23,562 nucleotides of DNA, taken from NCBI GenBank assembly GCA_040830565.1, contig JBFOMC010000241.1, forward strand, positions 1-23,562, written 5' to 3'. Of this stretch, positions 1-7,468 are shown piece after piece (the first letter of the stretch is position 1; the number at the start of each line of letters is the position of its first letter). The notes below the pieces were generated by a model that made no database searches, was not told the origin of the DNA, and worked only from the letters and a program-made list of their open reading frames with translations. Origin of the DNA: JAFMPW01 sp040830565 (GTDB lineage Bacteria; Bacteroidota; Bacteroidia; Flavobacteriales; Flavobacteriaceae). Position numbers and translations under genes: made by a program.

Positions 1-12
1 AACAACAGTAAA

Positions 13-1143
13 ATGAATAAAATTGTAAAATACATATTGATTGGGATCCTGGTGCTAGGAGCGCTATGGGCGGCAGCCTTTTTCGTAAAATCGAACAGCA
101 AAGGCGCTATAACTTATGAAACTAAGAAGCCGTTTACCTCTAGTATTGAAATGAAAACTGTAGCTACAGGTAAGGTTATTCCAGAAGACGAAATAGAAAT
201 TAAACCTCAGATCTCCGGAATTATAGAAAAGATCTATATGGAGGAAGGAGAAAGTGTCAGAGCGGGCGATCTTATTGCGAGAATAAAGGTAGTGCCTAAT
301 GAGCAGGCGCTTAACCAGGCCAGAGGCCGTGTTCGTACTGCCGAAATAGCATTGAACAATACCACTACCGAGTACAATAGAAATAAGGCACTTTTTGACA
401 AAGGTGTTATATCTAGTCAGGATTTTAATACGCAGAAGTTGCAGTTTGATCAGGCCGAACAAGAATTGCAGAACGCCAGAGCAGATTATCAGATCATTAG
501 AAGAGGCTCTGCAGGAGGCTCTGCAAGTGCAAACACCAATATCAGAGCCACTGTTACAGGAACCATTTTAGAGATCCCTGTGGAAGAAGGTGACCAGGTG
601 ATACAAAGTAACAATTTCAATGATGGTACAACCATTGCCTCAATAGCAGATCTTGGAAAAATGATCTTTGAAGGAAAAGTAGACGAAGGGGAAGTAGGGA
701 AGCTTAAAGTAGGAATGCCCTTGAAGATTAGTCTTGGTGCGGTTGAGGGCAAAGAATTGGATGCCAAATTAAAGTTTATAGCTCCTAAAGGGGTTGAAGA
801 AACCGGTGCTGTCCAATTTAAGATCGAAGGAGATGTGGAGGTAGATACCACCTTTATGATACGGGCAGGTTACAGTGCTAATGCTTCTCTCGTCCTAGAG
901 AAAAAAGACAGTATAATGGTAATTCCTGAGGCTTTACTACAGTTTGATAAGGAGACAGATAAACCCTATGTTGAGGTAGCGGTTGGAGATCAGAAATTTG
1001 AAAGGAAAGACGTCGAGATTGGTATTTCTGACGGAGTGAATGTTGAGATTGTTTCCGGAATAACAGAGGATGACGAGGTTAAAATATGGAATAAGACCGA
1101 GCCTGTTAAGAAGGGAGAAGATGAAGAAGAGGAGGATGCCTAA
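13..1143 (+). CDS. Efflux pump periplasmic adaptor (HlyD/MacA-like membrane fusion protein)
   Basis: 376 residues. An N-terminal membrane anchor (about residues 5-25) is followed by a barrel-sandwich (lipoyl-like) half at about 55-95 containing EIKPQISGIIEKIY, a helical hairpin rich in Q/E/N (about 96-165), the second lipoyl half with a TGTILEIPVEEGDQV stretch (about 180-200), and beta-barrel and membrane-proximal domains. The C-terminus is acidic (GEDEEEEDA). Proteins of this family bridge an inner-membrane ABC or RND transporter to a TolC channel. The TolC-like gene follows after 53 bp, so the two are probably cotranscribed. The inner-membrane components are not in the window; MacB/FtsX-type permease and ATPase genes upstream would fit, but that is inference. 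The ATG is 12 bases from the left edge, so any upstream overlap cannot be judged. The substrate is unknown. Confidence 0.93.
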   Translation: MNKIVKYILIGILVLGALWAAAFFVKSNSKGAITYETKKPFTSSIEMKTVATGKVIPEDEIEIKPQISGIIEKIYMEEGESVRAGDLIARIKVVPNEQALNQARGRVRTAEIALNNTTTEYNRNKALFDKGVISSQDFNTQKLQFDQAEQELQNARADYQIIRRGSAGGSASANTNIRATVTGTILEIPVEEGDQVIQSNNFNDGTTIASIADLGKMIFEGKVDEGEVGKLKVGMPLKISLGAVEGKELDAKLKFIAPKGVEETGAVQFKIEGDVEVDTTFMIRAGYSANASLVLEKKDSIMVIPEALLQFDKETDKPYVEVAVGDQKFERKDVEIGISDGVNVEIVSGITEDDEVKIWNKTEPVKKGEDEEEEDA

Positions 1144-1196
1144 AAAGAAGAATCAAACAAACTTAGTGAAGACAATATCAAATCAAAAAACGACAG

Positions 1197-2546
1197 ATGA
1201 AATTTAAAATAAGCCTGTTGATATTCCTTTGTGCATTAGGAATTTTATCAGCCCAGCAAAAAAAATGGACCCTAGAAGAATGTGTTACCTATGCTGTAGA
1301 GAACAATTTGACGATAGAACAATTTAGGCTAGACTTGGATGATGCTCGAATAGATAAAATGGATGCAATCGGAAATTTACTGCCCAACTTGAACGGATCC
1401 AGTACCCTTTCTAGTAATACCGGTTTCTCTATTAATCCGACTACCAATGATCCTACCAATGTTACGACACTTAATGTAAATGGTGGTTTTAGTTCGAATT
1501 TGACCATGTTTGACGGACTTAGGAATGTTAACAGATTACATCGGGCCAAACTCAATGCTATAGCGAATCAATACAGACTAGATGATCTTGTTGATGATAT
1601 ACGTCTTAATGTTGCCGTAGCCTATTTGCAAATACTTTCGGATAAGGAGTCGCTAAAGGTCTTTAAGGCACAATTGAGCGAAACACAACAAGACCTTAAC
1701 AGAACCAAAGAACTGGTAGAATCTGGGGTTTCACCAAGAGGAGACCTGTTGGAAATTGAGGCCACTGCCGCGGGTCAGGAACAACAAGTCATTAACGGTG
1801 AGAATAGTGTATTGATTTCTCGTATTAATTTGGCGCAACTTCTTCAGATCACTGATTATTTGAATTTTGACATTGCCGATGAGGAATTTGATGTTCCCCC
1901 CACGGATATACTAGATAACTCAGCAAAAACCATTTTTGCTAAAGCGCTTACGTTTAGAAACGACATAAAATTTTCAGAGTCGAGCGTGGCATTAGCCGAA
2001 AGAGACGTGCAAATAGCAAAGGGAGCTTTGTACCCAACACTAACCGGGTTTTTTAATTACGGAACAAGATATTCAGATGCAACAGTGATACCCGATGGGA
2101 ACAACATGCCATTTACACCTAGCTTTTCCGACCAGTTATGGATATTTGACGGGATTTCGTATGGAGCTCAAATAAACATCCCCATATTCAATGGTTTCAG
2201 TACCAAAAACAGTATTAAAAGGTCCAAAATTGGTTTGGAGAAGGCAAAATTGCAATTAGAGCAGGATAAATTAGCACTAGAGACCAATATAAATCAGGCT
2301 TACGTAGATGTTGAAAATAGCGCTAAGGCCTATGAAGTTGCACAAAAAACATTGGAAGCCAGAACCTTGGCTTATGACTACTCTAAGGAGCGTTTTGACG
2401 TTGGTCTTATGAATGCCTTTGATTTTAGTCAGGCACAAGCGAGGGTGGATAATGCAGAAGCGGAGGTTATCCGTACCAAGTACGATTATATTTTTAGAAT
2501 TAAGGTGCTCGAATTCTACTTTGGCCTTCCTATAGTATTGAACTAG
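1197..2546 (+). CDS. TolC family outer-membrane efflux protein
   Basis: 449 residues, the usual TolC/OEP size. A signal peptide ends near residue 19 (LGILSA|QQ). KWTLEECVTYAVENNLTIEQ is the typical opening of Bacteroidota TolC proteins. Two OEP repeats follow, each with long amphipathic helices and a beta segment: the first has GGFSSNLTMFDGLRN and the second has YGAQINIPIFNGFSTKN, which correspond to the paired beta strands entering the outer-membrane barrel. Helix signatures such as ARVDNAEAEVIRTKYDYIFR lie near the C-terminus. It would form the trimeric exit duct for the adaptor encoded directly upstream. A strong rho-independent terminator 21 bp past the stop ends the operon. The substrate cannot be read from the sequence. 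Confidence 0.94.
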   Translation: MKFKISLLIFLCALGILSAQQKKWTLEECVTYAVENNLTIEQFRLDLDDARIDKMDAIGNLLPNLNGSSTLSSNTGFSINPTTNDPTNVTTLNVNGGFSSNLTMFDGLRNVNRLHRAKLNAIANQYRLDDLVDDIRLNVAVAYLQILSDKESLKVFKAQLSETQQDLNRTKELVESGVSPRGDLLEIEATAAGQEQQVINGENSVLISRINLAQLLQITDYLNFDIADEEFDVPPTDILDNSAKTIFAKALTFRNDIKFSESSVALAERDVQIAKGALYPTLTGFFNYGTRYSDATVIPDGNNMPFTPSFSDQLWIFDGISYGAQINIPIFNGFSTKNSIKRSKIGLEKAKLQLEQDKLALETNINQAYVDVENSAKAYEVAQKTLEARTLAYDYSKERFDVGLMNAFDFSQAQARVDNAEAEVIRTKYDYIFRIKVLEFYFGLPIVLN

Positions 2547-2567
2547 AATCTAAATAAATAAAATTAG

Positions 2568-2605
2568 AGACCTGCAGGTTTAGAAAACCCTTGCAGGTCT
2601 TTTTA
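2568..2605 (+). terminator. Rho-independent terminator of the efflux operon
   Basis: A 9-bp perfect outer stem (AGACCTGCA at 2568-2576, TGCAGGTCT at 2592-2600) encloses an inner GGTTT/AAACC stem and is followed directly by a T-run. It sits between the TolC-like stop codon and tsaB. Its T-run merges into the candidate tsaB -7 box. Confidence 0.85.
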
Positions 2606-2611
2606 TATTTG
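2604..2611 (+). promoter_or_regulatory. Candidate tsaB -7 promoter box
   Basis: TATATTTG matches the Bacteroidota -7 consensus TAnnTTTG exactly. No clear -33 TTG is present at the expected spacing. Only 5 bases separate the box from the tsaB ATG, so a transcript started here would be leaderless or nearly so. The box overlaps the terminator T-run, which makes a chance match more likely in this AT-rich stretch. Confidence 0.4.
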
Positions 2612-2616
2612 CGCCT

Positions 2617-3285
2617 ATGGCACTCATATTGAATTTAGAAACGGCTACCACCAATTGTTCTGTAAGTCTGGCAGAGGATGGCGAGATCATGGCTCTAAAG
2701 GAGCATAATTCTGAGAGTTATTCTCATTCAGAACAGCTGCACGTCTTCATTGAAAAAGTTATGCAGGAAGCGGGAAAAGACTTCCAAGATCTAGACGCCC
2801 TAACCGTAAGTAGCGGCCCAGGTAGCTATACCGGACTTAGAATCGGAGTTTCGGCGGCTAAGGGTTTATGTTTTGCTCTGGATATCCCATTGATAGCCGT
2901 CTCTACGCTGGAAAGCTTGGCTCATTTAAAAAAGGGCGAAAACGGTTTTATCATTCCCGTCCTGGACGCTCGCAGAATGGAGGTATATTCGGCGGTATTT
3001 GATGCGAATTATACTATGGTGAGGGAAGTTGCCGCAGAGATCATAGACGAACAGTCTTTTATGGCGTATGCAGCGAAGGACAAGGTTCATATTATAGGTT
3101 CAGGAGCCGCCAAATGCCGCGCCCACCTAAAACATTCCAACCTTAGTTTTAATGATACGGCAGTTCCTACAGCAAGTATCATGGGGAAACTTGCCCACGA
3201 GAAATTCCTGAAAAAGGCATTTGAAGATGTGGCCTACTATGAACCCTTCTATCTTAAAGATTTTATCGGAAATAAAATAAAATAG
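2617..3285 (+). CDS. tsaB: tRNA threonylcarbamoyladenosine biosynthesis protein TsaB
   Basis: 222 residues, close to the roughly 230 of E. coli TsaB. It has the ASKHA-fold N-terminus MALILNLETATTNCSVSL and the family signature SSGPGSYTGLRIG at about 65-77, then the KGLCFALDIPLIAVSTLE and IPVLDARRMEVYSAVF segments typical of TsaB. TsaB is the dimerisation scaffold that lets TsaD transfer the threonylcarbamoyl group from TsaC/Sua5-made intermediate onto A37 of ANN-decoding tRNAs, in the cytoplasm with TsaE. As in other TsaB proteins the metal-binding HxxxH motif of TsaD is absent. It is monocistronic here, between the efflux-operon terminator and a convergent gene. Confidence 0.95.
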   Translation: MALILNLETATTNCSVSLAEDGEIMALKEHNSESYSHSEQLHVFIEKVMQEAGKDFQDLDALTVSSGPGSYTGLRIGVSAAKGLCFALDIPLIAVSTLESLAHLKKGENGFIIPVLDARRMEVYSAVFDANYTMVREVAAEIIDEQSFMAYAAKDKVHIIGSGAAKCRAHLKHSNLSFNDTAVPTASIMGKLAHEKFLKKAFEDVAYYEPFYLKDFIGNKIK

Positions 3286-3294
3286 AATGGCTTT

Positions 3295-3313
3295 ATGAAT
3301 ACTTGGTATTCAT
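3295..3313 (+). terminator. Small hairpin after tsaB, possible terminator
   Basis: Perfect 8-bp inverted repeat (ATGAATAC / GTATTCAT) with a TTG loop, 9 bp past the tsaB stop and followed by ATTGTTTT. The T-tract is weak and the stem is AT-rich. It lies in the convergent gap with the minus-strand gene ending at 3365 and could serve tsaB. Confidence 0.45.
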
Positions 3314-3364
3314 ATTGTTTTAAAGGTCTTCCAAAAAAGTATCCCAGATCTTACTTAAGAATTA

Positions 3365-4057
3365 CTAAGAATTTACCTTACCCTTCTTTTCTACCAGGTT
3401 CTGGTTGTGGAAATTCAGAAGTCTTACGATCTCTTCCTCTGTTTTGAGCTTAAGATTGTTTTCCTCAACATACTTCCGAACGCTAACAGATTCCTCTTTG
3501 AGGTGTTTGAGCAGTTGCCTTTTATTCAGGTTGATCTTTACCAGTGGCTGCGATCCAACTTGTAAATAGTAGGCAGATACATCCTTAAATACAGGCGGGT
3601 CAAACTCGTCATAGCCATTATCTGGTTTTTCTGCCTGCACAAATACCTTCTTGGGTTTGTGGTATAGCTTGACAAAACCTGAATTCAACGGGTTAAAGTA
3701 TCCTTTTTTCTCTTCACCGTCCTCAGCGTAAGCTAACATTCTATAGATTTTTCCCCCGAATGTAGCTTCCAAATCAGTTCTTTTTAAAAGGTTGAAGGAT
3801 TTTTGGTACTTATCTTTCATTTCTATTTGATCCGAATAGGCATTATAACGCATCAGCAGGCGTACACTTTTACCGTTCACCACCGTATTGCCTACCACAT
3901 ACCGCTCATTAAAATAAGGAGAACCTTGAATAGGGACTTCCTCAAAGACGGTACCAACCTGAGAATCATAACTTGGAACAGACCCTCTTGATAATTCGCT
4001 TATTTGACCGAAAGAAACTCCTATCCCAAGAAAAAATAACAACAAAAATGTTCTCAT
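3365..4057 (-). CDS. Secreted protein of unknown function
   Basis: 230 residues; I do not recognise the family with confidence. A clear signal peptide (MRTFLLLFFLGIGVSFG|Q) predicts export to the periplasm or surface. The mature part starts with a short Ser/Gly/Asp-rich stretch, followed by a beta-rich middle (YVVGNTVVNGKSVRLLMRYN, then DLEATFGGKIYRML) and a basic, helical, Lys/Glu-rich tail (about 175-230). There is no lipobox, no T9SS sorting domain and no cysteine-rich motif. Many Bacteroidota genomes carry short secreted proteins with a similar beta-rich core followed by a charged tail, and this may be one of them. It lies convergent to tsaB and downstream of the MscS gene on the same strand, with its own candidate promoter in the 53-bp gap. 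Confidence 0.8.
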   Translation of the reverse strand: MRTFLLLFFLGIGVSFGQISELSRGSVPSYDSQVGTVFEEVPIQGSPYFNERYVVGNTVVNGKSVRLLMRYNAYSDQIEMKDKYQKSFNLLKRTDLEATFGGKIYRMLAYAEDGEEKKGYFNPLNSGFVKLYHKPKKVFVQAEKPDNGYDEFDPPVFKDVSAYYLQVGSQPLVKINLNKRQLLKHLKEESVSVRKYVEENNLKLKTEEEIVRLLNFHNQNLVEKKGKVNS

Positions 4058-4078
4058 GACTTTTTATTTTAGAATATT

Positions 4079-4110
4079 AGAAGATACGAATTTTCCGGCA
4101 GATTTTCAAA
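4079..4110 (-). promoter_or_regulatory. Candidate promoter of the secreted hypothetical gene
   Basis: On the minus strand a TTTG (4110-4107) is followed after 20 bases by TATCTTCT (4086-4079), close to the TTG-N17-23-TAnnTTTG arrangement of Bacteroidota promoters, with 6 of 6 fixed positions matched in the TA and TT parts except for two substitutions at the end. The ATG follows about 21 bases downstream. Confidence 0.35.
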
Positions 4111-4932
4111 TCATGATTTCTGATGTAGAACACGTTGCGGAAAGGGGATTTCAATACCAGCCTGGTCAAACTTGTACTTCAAGGTCTCAATTACATTGAA
4201 ATGCGCGGGCCAGAAGTCGTCATTCTTAGCCCAGTATCGGAGACTCAGGTTCACCGAGCTTTCACCCAATTCTCCTACGAAAACTTCGGGTGGAGGATCT
4301 TTAAGGATGGTTTCATCATCTGCACAGATCGCTAAAAGAATATCTTTGGCTTCTTTAATATTTGAGCTGTACCCAATACCTACATCAATCTTATCCCTTC
4401 TGGTCTCTTCAGCATTGTAGTTGATGATCTTATTGTTAGACAATTGTCCGTTGGGGATAATAGCGAGCTGATTTCCAAAAGTGTTCAGTTTGGTTGTAAA
4501 AATTGAAATCTCCTTGACGGTTCCTTCGGTCCCCTGGGCCGCAATCCAGTCTCCCACCTTAAAGGGCTTAAATAAAAGAATAAGCACCCCACCGGCGAAA
4601 TTCGACAAAGATCCCTGGAGGGCTAACCCAATCGCCAATCCTGCCGCTCCGATCATAGCTACCAGCGAAGAGGATTTTACTCCAAGCTGTGTAACTACTA
4701 AAACAAAAAGTAAAACTTTAAGACCGGTATTTATAAAACTTTGCAAAAAAGTCTCCAGGGCCAAATCATAATCTCTGTTTTGGAAAAATCTACGTACCAA
4801 TCTGTTAATTAGTTTGATGAACCATAGTCCAAAAACTAAAAGAATGGCCGCCATTATAAGGTCTGGAATAATGTTCCAAATCCAGTTTATGGCATTGTCT
4901 ATATGTTCCTGATAGTTAGCTAACTTATCCAT
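4111..4932 (-). CDS. MscS-type small-conductance mechanosensitive channel
   Basis: 273 residues from the ATG at 4932; an upstream TTG at 4959 could add nine residues but the ATG gives the normal MscS N-terminus (MDKLANYQEH). There are three hydrophobic segments, about 20-44, 68-84 and 89-122. The last has the TM3 pore signature: small-residue-rich AMIGAAGLAIGLALQGSLSN, then FAGGVLILLFKPFKVGDWI. The cytoplasmic beta domain follows (GTEGTVKEISIFTTKLNTFGNQLAIIPNG, with the conserved PNG/SN) and then the alpha/beta cage. The length is close to E. coli MscS (286). Role: it opens under membrane tension to release solutes during hypo-osmotic shock. It is followed by the secreted protein gene on the same strand; no functional link is evident. 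Confidence 0.93.
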   Translation of the reverse strand: MDKLANYQEHIDNAINWIWNIIPDLIMAAILLVFGLWFIKLINRLVRRFFQNRDYDLALETFLQSFINTGLKVLLFVLVVTQLGVKSSSLVAMIGAAGLAIGLALQGSLSNFAGGVLILLFKPFKVGDWIAAQGTEGTVKEISIFTTKLNTFGNQLAIIPNGQLSNNKIINYNAEETRRDKIDVGIGYSSNIKEAKDILLAICADDETILKDPPPEVFVGELGESSVNLSLRYWAKNDDFWPAHFNVIETLKYKFDQAGIEIPFPQRVLHQKS

Positions 4933-4968
4933 ATTTCTAGAATTTTTGAAGGAAATCAAATTGCTTTT

Positions 4969-4986
4969 CGCTTTGAAATCAAAGCG
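4969..4986. other. Inverted repeat between the DUF255 and MscS genes
   Basis: CGCTTTGA, two bases, then TCAAAGCG: a perfect 8-bp inverted repeat (a 7-bp stem with a 4-base loop if folded). No T-tract follows on either strand, so it is not a standard terminator. On the minus strand it lies upstream of the MscS start and could be a protein-binding site or an RNA hairpin. TTTGATTTC occurs again 15 bases further on that strand. Confidence 0.4.
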
Positions 4987-5005
4987 TTAAAGCTACTGTT
5001 ATTTT

Positions 5006-7120
5006 TTAGTCCTTGCCCATTTGGGTAAGGGCCTCTTTAGGTCTGCTAACAGGAAGTTTACAAGATCCATGTTGGCAGATGTAGATCAGGGTCTTGTTTT
5101 CAACCCACCTATTTTGAAGTAAGGGAAGCTCACTGGTCTTGTCTGCTCCGGCAAAAATGGCATTAGGCAAATAGCTTTTTTGCAAGCTTCTGGCCTTCTG
5201 CAAATAATCCTCCCCGCTAATGACAATTTCGTAAAATGGGCCCTCAAAATAGAGTGACAAATGTAACCAATTGGCATAACTTTGCACATTTTCCAGAATA
5301 GACTTTCGCATTGTTATGAACATCTTTTTGGCAATGGCCTCATACTCAGATTCGGGGAACATTTTGCCCATTTTAAACAAAGTTTTGGCCATAATAGAAT
5401 TTGATGAGGGAATTACATTATCTGAGGTTTCCAAGGTGCGCCTAATCACAAAATCATCCTTTTTAGAGGTAAAGAAGAAAAGTCCGCTTTCAGGATCTTG
5501 AAAATCTTCAATACAGAGGTCTAATAACCCTTTGGAGGCAAATAGCCAAGACTCATTCATAGTAACCTCATAAAGATTAAGAAAGGCCTCTGCTACCGTT
5601 GCATAATCCTCAAGGTACCCACTAATACTACTCTTGCCGTTTTTGTGGCTATGGAACATGCTACCGTCCGTCTTTATCAAATTTTGCCGAATAAAAGTGG
5701 CATTTTTCAGAGCAAGATCAAGGTAATCAGGGTTTTCAAGGCAGCGGTAGGCATCTATTAAACCAGATAAGGTCAGACCATTCCAGGAACTGAGTATTTT
5801 GTCATCTAATCTTGGCTTATCTCTCTTGTCTCTTTCCTGCAATAGAATTTTTTTAGCCTTTGCTATTCTTTTAGTTAGGTTTTCCACAGAAACGTTCTCC
5901 ATTTCGGCTATACGTTCAGGGGACTGATCCTGAATAAGTACATATTTGCCATGTTCCCATAGCCCATAACTATTGATATTGAAATAGGATTTAAAAAGTT
6001 CATAATCAGCTCCTAAAAGCTTTTGTAATTCTTCTTTAGTCCATACATAAAACGCACCTTCTTCCAGCGTACCCTCCTCATTGTAGCTATCTGCATCTAA
6101 AGAGGAATAAAAGCCAAAACTTACATCCATCAGCTCGGTCTGCATAAAGGAAATAGTCTCGTCTACAGCCTTTATATATAAGGCATTACCGGTAGCAGCA
6201 TACGACTTTGAATAAAGACACACCAATTGGGCATTGTCATACAGCATTTTTTCAAAATGTGGCACATGCCACTTCATATCTACAGAATATCTGGCGAATC
6301 CACCTCCAATATGATCGTAAATGCCGCCATAAGCCATTTTTGTAAGCGTTGTATTCACATATTCGAGACTGGAAGATATTTGCCGACTGCTGCCATAGTG
6401 CAGAAGAAAATCTAGATTTACAGGCATCATGAATTTCGGAGCCCGGTTGTATCCTCCCTGTCGTGTATCAAAATACCGGGACCAGCCTTTATAAGCATCT
6501 TTTAGTTCTTCGGTATCAATTATACCGCTATCCTTGTCTGGCTTGGGAATAAGATTTATGGCCTTAATGCCTTCGGCTAACTTTTGGGCATACTCTAAGA
6601 TTTTTTCGGGCTCTTTTTCATAAAGATTTTGAAGCTGCTCCAAAATCCTTATCCAATCGGACTTTTTTACATAGGTAGCCCCCCAAAATGGACGCCCGTC
6701 CGGTAAGGCAACCACATTTAATGGCCAGCCTCCGCTTCCTGTCATCATTTGGAGCGCGTCCATGTAAATATGATCTATGTCTGGCCTCTCCTCCCTGTCT
6801 ATTTTGATGTTTACAAAGTGACGGTTCATTACCTCGGCCACTTCCTCGTCTTCAAAGCACTCTTTTTCCATGACATGGCACCAATGGCAAGCTGCATAAC
6901 CAATACTTATAATCAATAATTTTTGATCTTTTTTAGCACGTTCAAGTACCTCAGGCCGCCAGGCCTCCCAGTTCACCGGGTTATGAGCATGCTGCAGCAA
7001 ATAGGGACTGGTTTCATTAATAAGGGCATTGGTATATTTTTTTGACATATGCTGCTTTTTTTGTCCATGAGTGATATAACTCATGAAAATGACAAGAATA
7101 CATAAGCTTTTAGTCCACAT
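5006..7120 (-). CDS. DUF255 thioredoxin-fold/six-hairpin protein (YyaL/SPATA20 family)
   Basis: 704 residues from the ATG at 7120. An N-terminal thioredoxin-like DUF255 domain carries the family hallmarks ALINETSPYLLQHAHNPVNW (about 32-51) and the redox-type motif YAACHWCHVMEKECFEDEEV, with CxxC at C78/C81. The rest is an alpha/alpha six-hairpin region: GGIYDHIGGGFARYSVD, WHVPHFEKMLYDNAQL and DDKILSSWNGLTLSGL are typical. The biochemical role is not established. Start choice: MWTKSLCILVIFMSYITHGQ reads as a signal peptide, implying periplasmic location. However MSKKYTN, starting at 7048, gives the normal cytosolic-type N-terminus of the family, and a -7 box sits only 3 bases before the ATG. 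Both starts remain possible. It is downstream of the dodecin terminator and so probably transcribed separately. Confidence 0.9.
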   Translation of the reverse strand: MWTKSLCILVIFMSYITHGQKKQHMSKKYTNALINETSPYLLQHAHNPVNWEAWRPEVLERAKKDQKLLIISIGYAACHWCHVMEKECFEDEEVAEVMNRHFVNIKIDREERPDIDHIYMDALQMMTGSGGWPLNVVALPDGRPFWGATYVKKSDWIRILEQLQNLYEKEPEKILEYAQKLAEGIKAINLIPKPDKDSGIIDTEELKDAYKGWSRYFDTRQGGYNRAPKFMMPVNLDFLLHYGSSRQISSSLEYVNTTLTKMAYGGIYDHIGGGFARYSVDMKWHVPHFEKMLYDNAQLVCLYSKSYAATGNALYIKAVDETISFMQTELMDVSFGFYSSLDADSYNEEGTLEEGAFYVWTKEELQKLLGADYELFKSYFNINSYGLWEHGKYVLIQDQSPERIAEMENVSVENLTKRIAKAKKILLQERDKRDKPRLDDKILSSWNGLTLSGLIDAYRCLENPDYLDLALKNATFIRQNLIKTDGSMFHSHKNGKSSISGYLEDYATVAEAFLNLYEVTMNESWLFASKGLLDLCIEDFQDPESGLFFFTSKKDDFVIRRTLETSDNVIPSSNSIMAKTLFKMGKMFPESEYEAIAKKMFITMRKSILENVQSYANWLHLSLYFEGPFYEIVISGEDYLQKARSLQKSYLPNAIFAGADKTSELPLLQNRWVENKTLIYICQHGSCKLPVSRPKEALTQMGKD

Positions 7121-7123
7121 ATT

Positions 7124-7131
7124 CAAAGATA
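7124..7131 (-). promoter_or_regulatory. Candidate -7 box of the DUF255 gene
   Basis: TATCTTTG on the minus strand matches TAnnTTTG exactly. No TTG is found at -33; the T-run of the preceding terminator (7154-7148) lies about where it would be. The ATG at 7120 is 3 bases past the box, so initiation 4-6 bases downstream would fall at or inside that codon. This favours either leaderless translation or the internal start at 7048. Confidence 0.45.
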
Positions 7132-7147
7132 TGAGGTATTAGAGCAT

Positions 7148-7174
7148 AAAAAAAGCGCTTAATAAAGCGCTTTT
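7148..7174 (-). terminator. Rho-independent terminator after the dodecin gene
   Basis: On the minus strand AAAGCGCTT and AAGCGCTTT form a stem with a TATT loop, followed by seven T residues (7154-7148). It lies about 23 bp past the dodecin stop. The plus-strand T-run is only four long, so activity is likely mainly on the minus strand. Confidence 0.8.
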
Positions 7175-7196
7175 AAATCTTTAAATGTGTTCTTCC

Positions 7197-7397
7197 TTAT
7201 TTCACTTCAAATGTGATCTTAACATTTACTCTGTAGTCGTCCAATTCTCCATCTTTGACCGTAGCGCTCTGCTCATTAATGTAAACAGATCTGATATTAT
7301 CTACAGATCTTGCGGCTTGAGCAACCGCCTTTTTTGCAGCATCTTCCCAACTTTTGTCAGAATTTGCCAATACTTCAATTACCTTTAAAACTGCCAT
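7197..7397 (-). CDS. Dodecin family flavin-binding protein
   Basis: 66 residues, typical for dodecin (about 65-75). The fold is beta-alpha-beta-beta: MAVLKVIEVLANSDKSWEDA, helix AAKKAVAQAARSVDNIRSVY, then two strands ending in DYRVNVKITFEVK. The conserved Ser-Trp (W17) before the helix and the VKDGELDDYRVNVKITFEV ending are family marks. Dodecins form hollow 12-mers that bind and store flavins (riboflavin, FMN) or CoA derivatives in the cytoplasm, buffering free flavin. It is transcribed toward its own terminator and followed by the DUF255 gene. The nifU gene upstream on the same strand stops 71 bp before this start, so cotranscription with nifU is possible. Confidence 0.95.
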   Translation of the reverse strand: MAVLKVIEVLANSDKSWEDAAKKAVAQAARSVDNIRSVYINEQSATVKDGELDDYRVNVKITFEVK

Positions 7398-7468
7398 AAT
7401 GATTAATGTTTTTATGTTTAGTTAAAGAAACAAATAAAATTGAGAAAAGCCAAAGAAATCCCCCTACA

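Noticed and set aside
4930..4959. TTG start extending the MscS protein by nine residues
   Set aside because: An ATG at 4932 gives the normal family N-terminus; the extension has no family resemblance.
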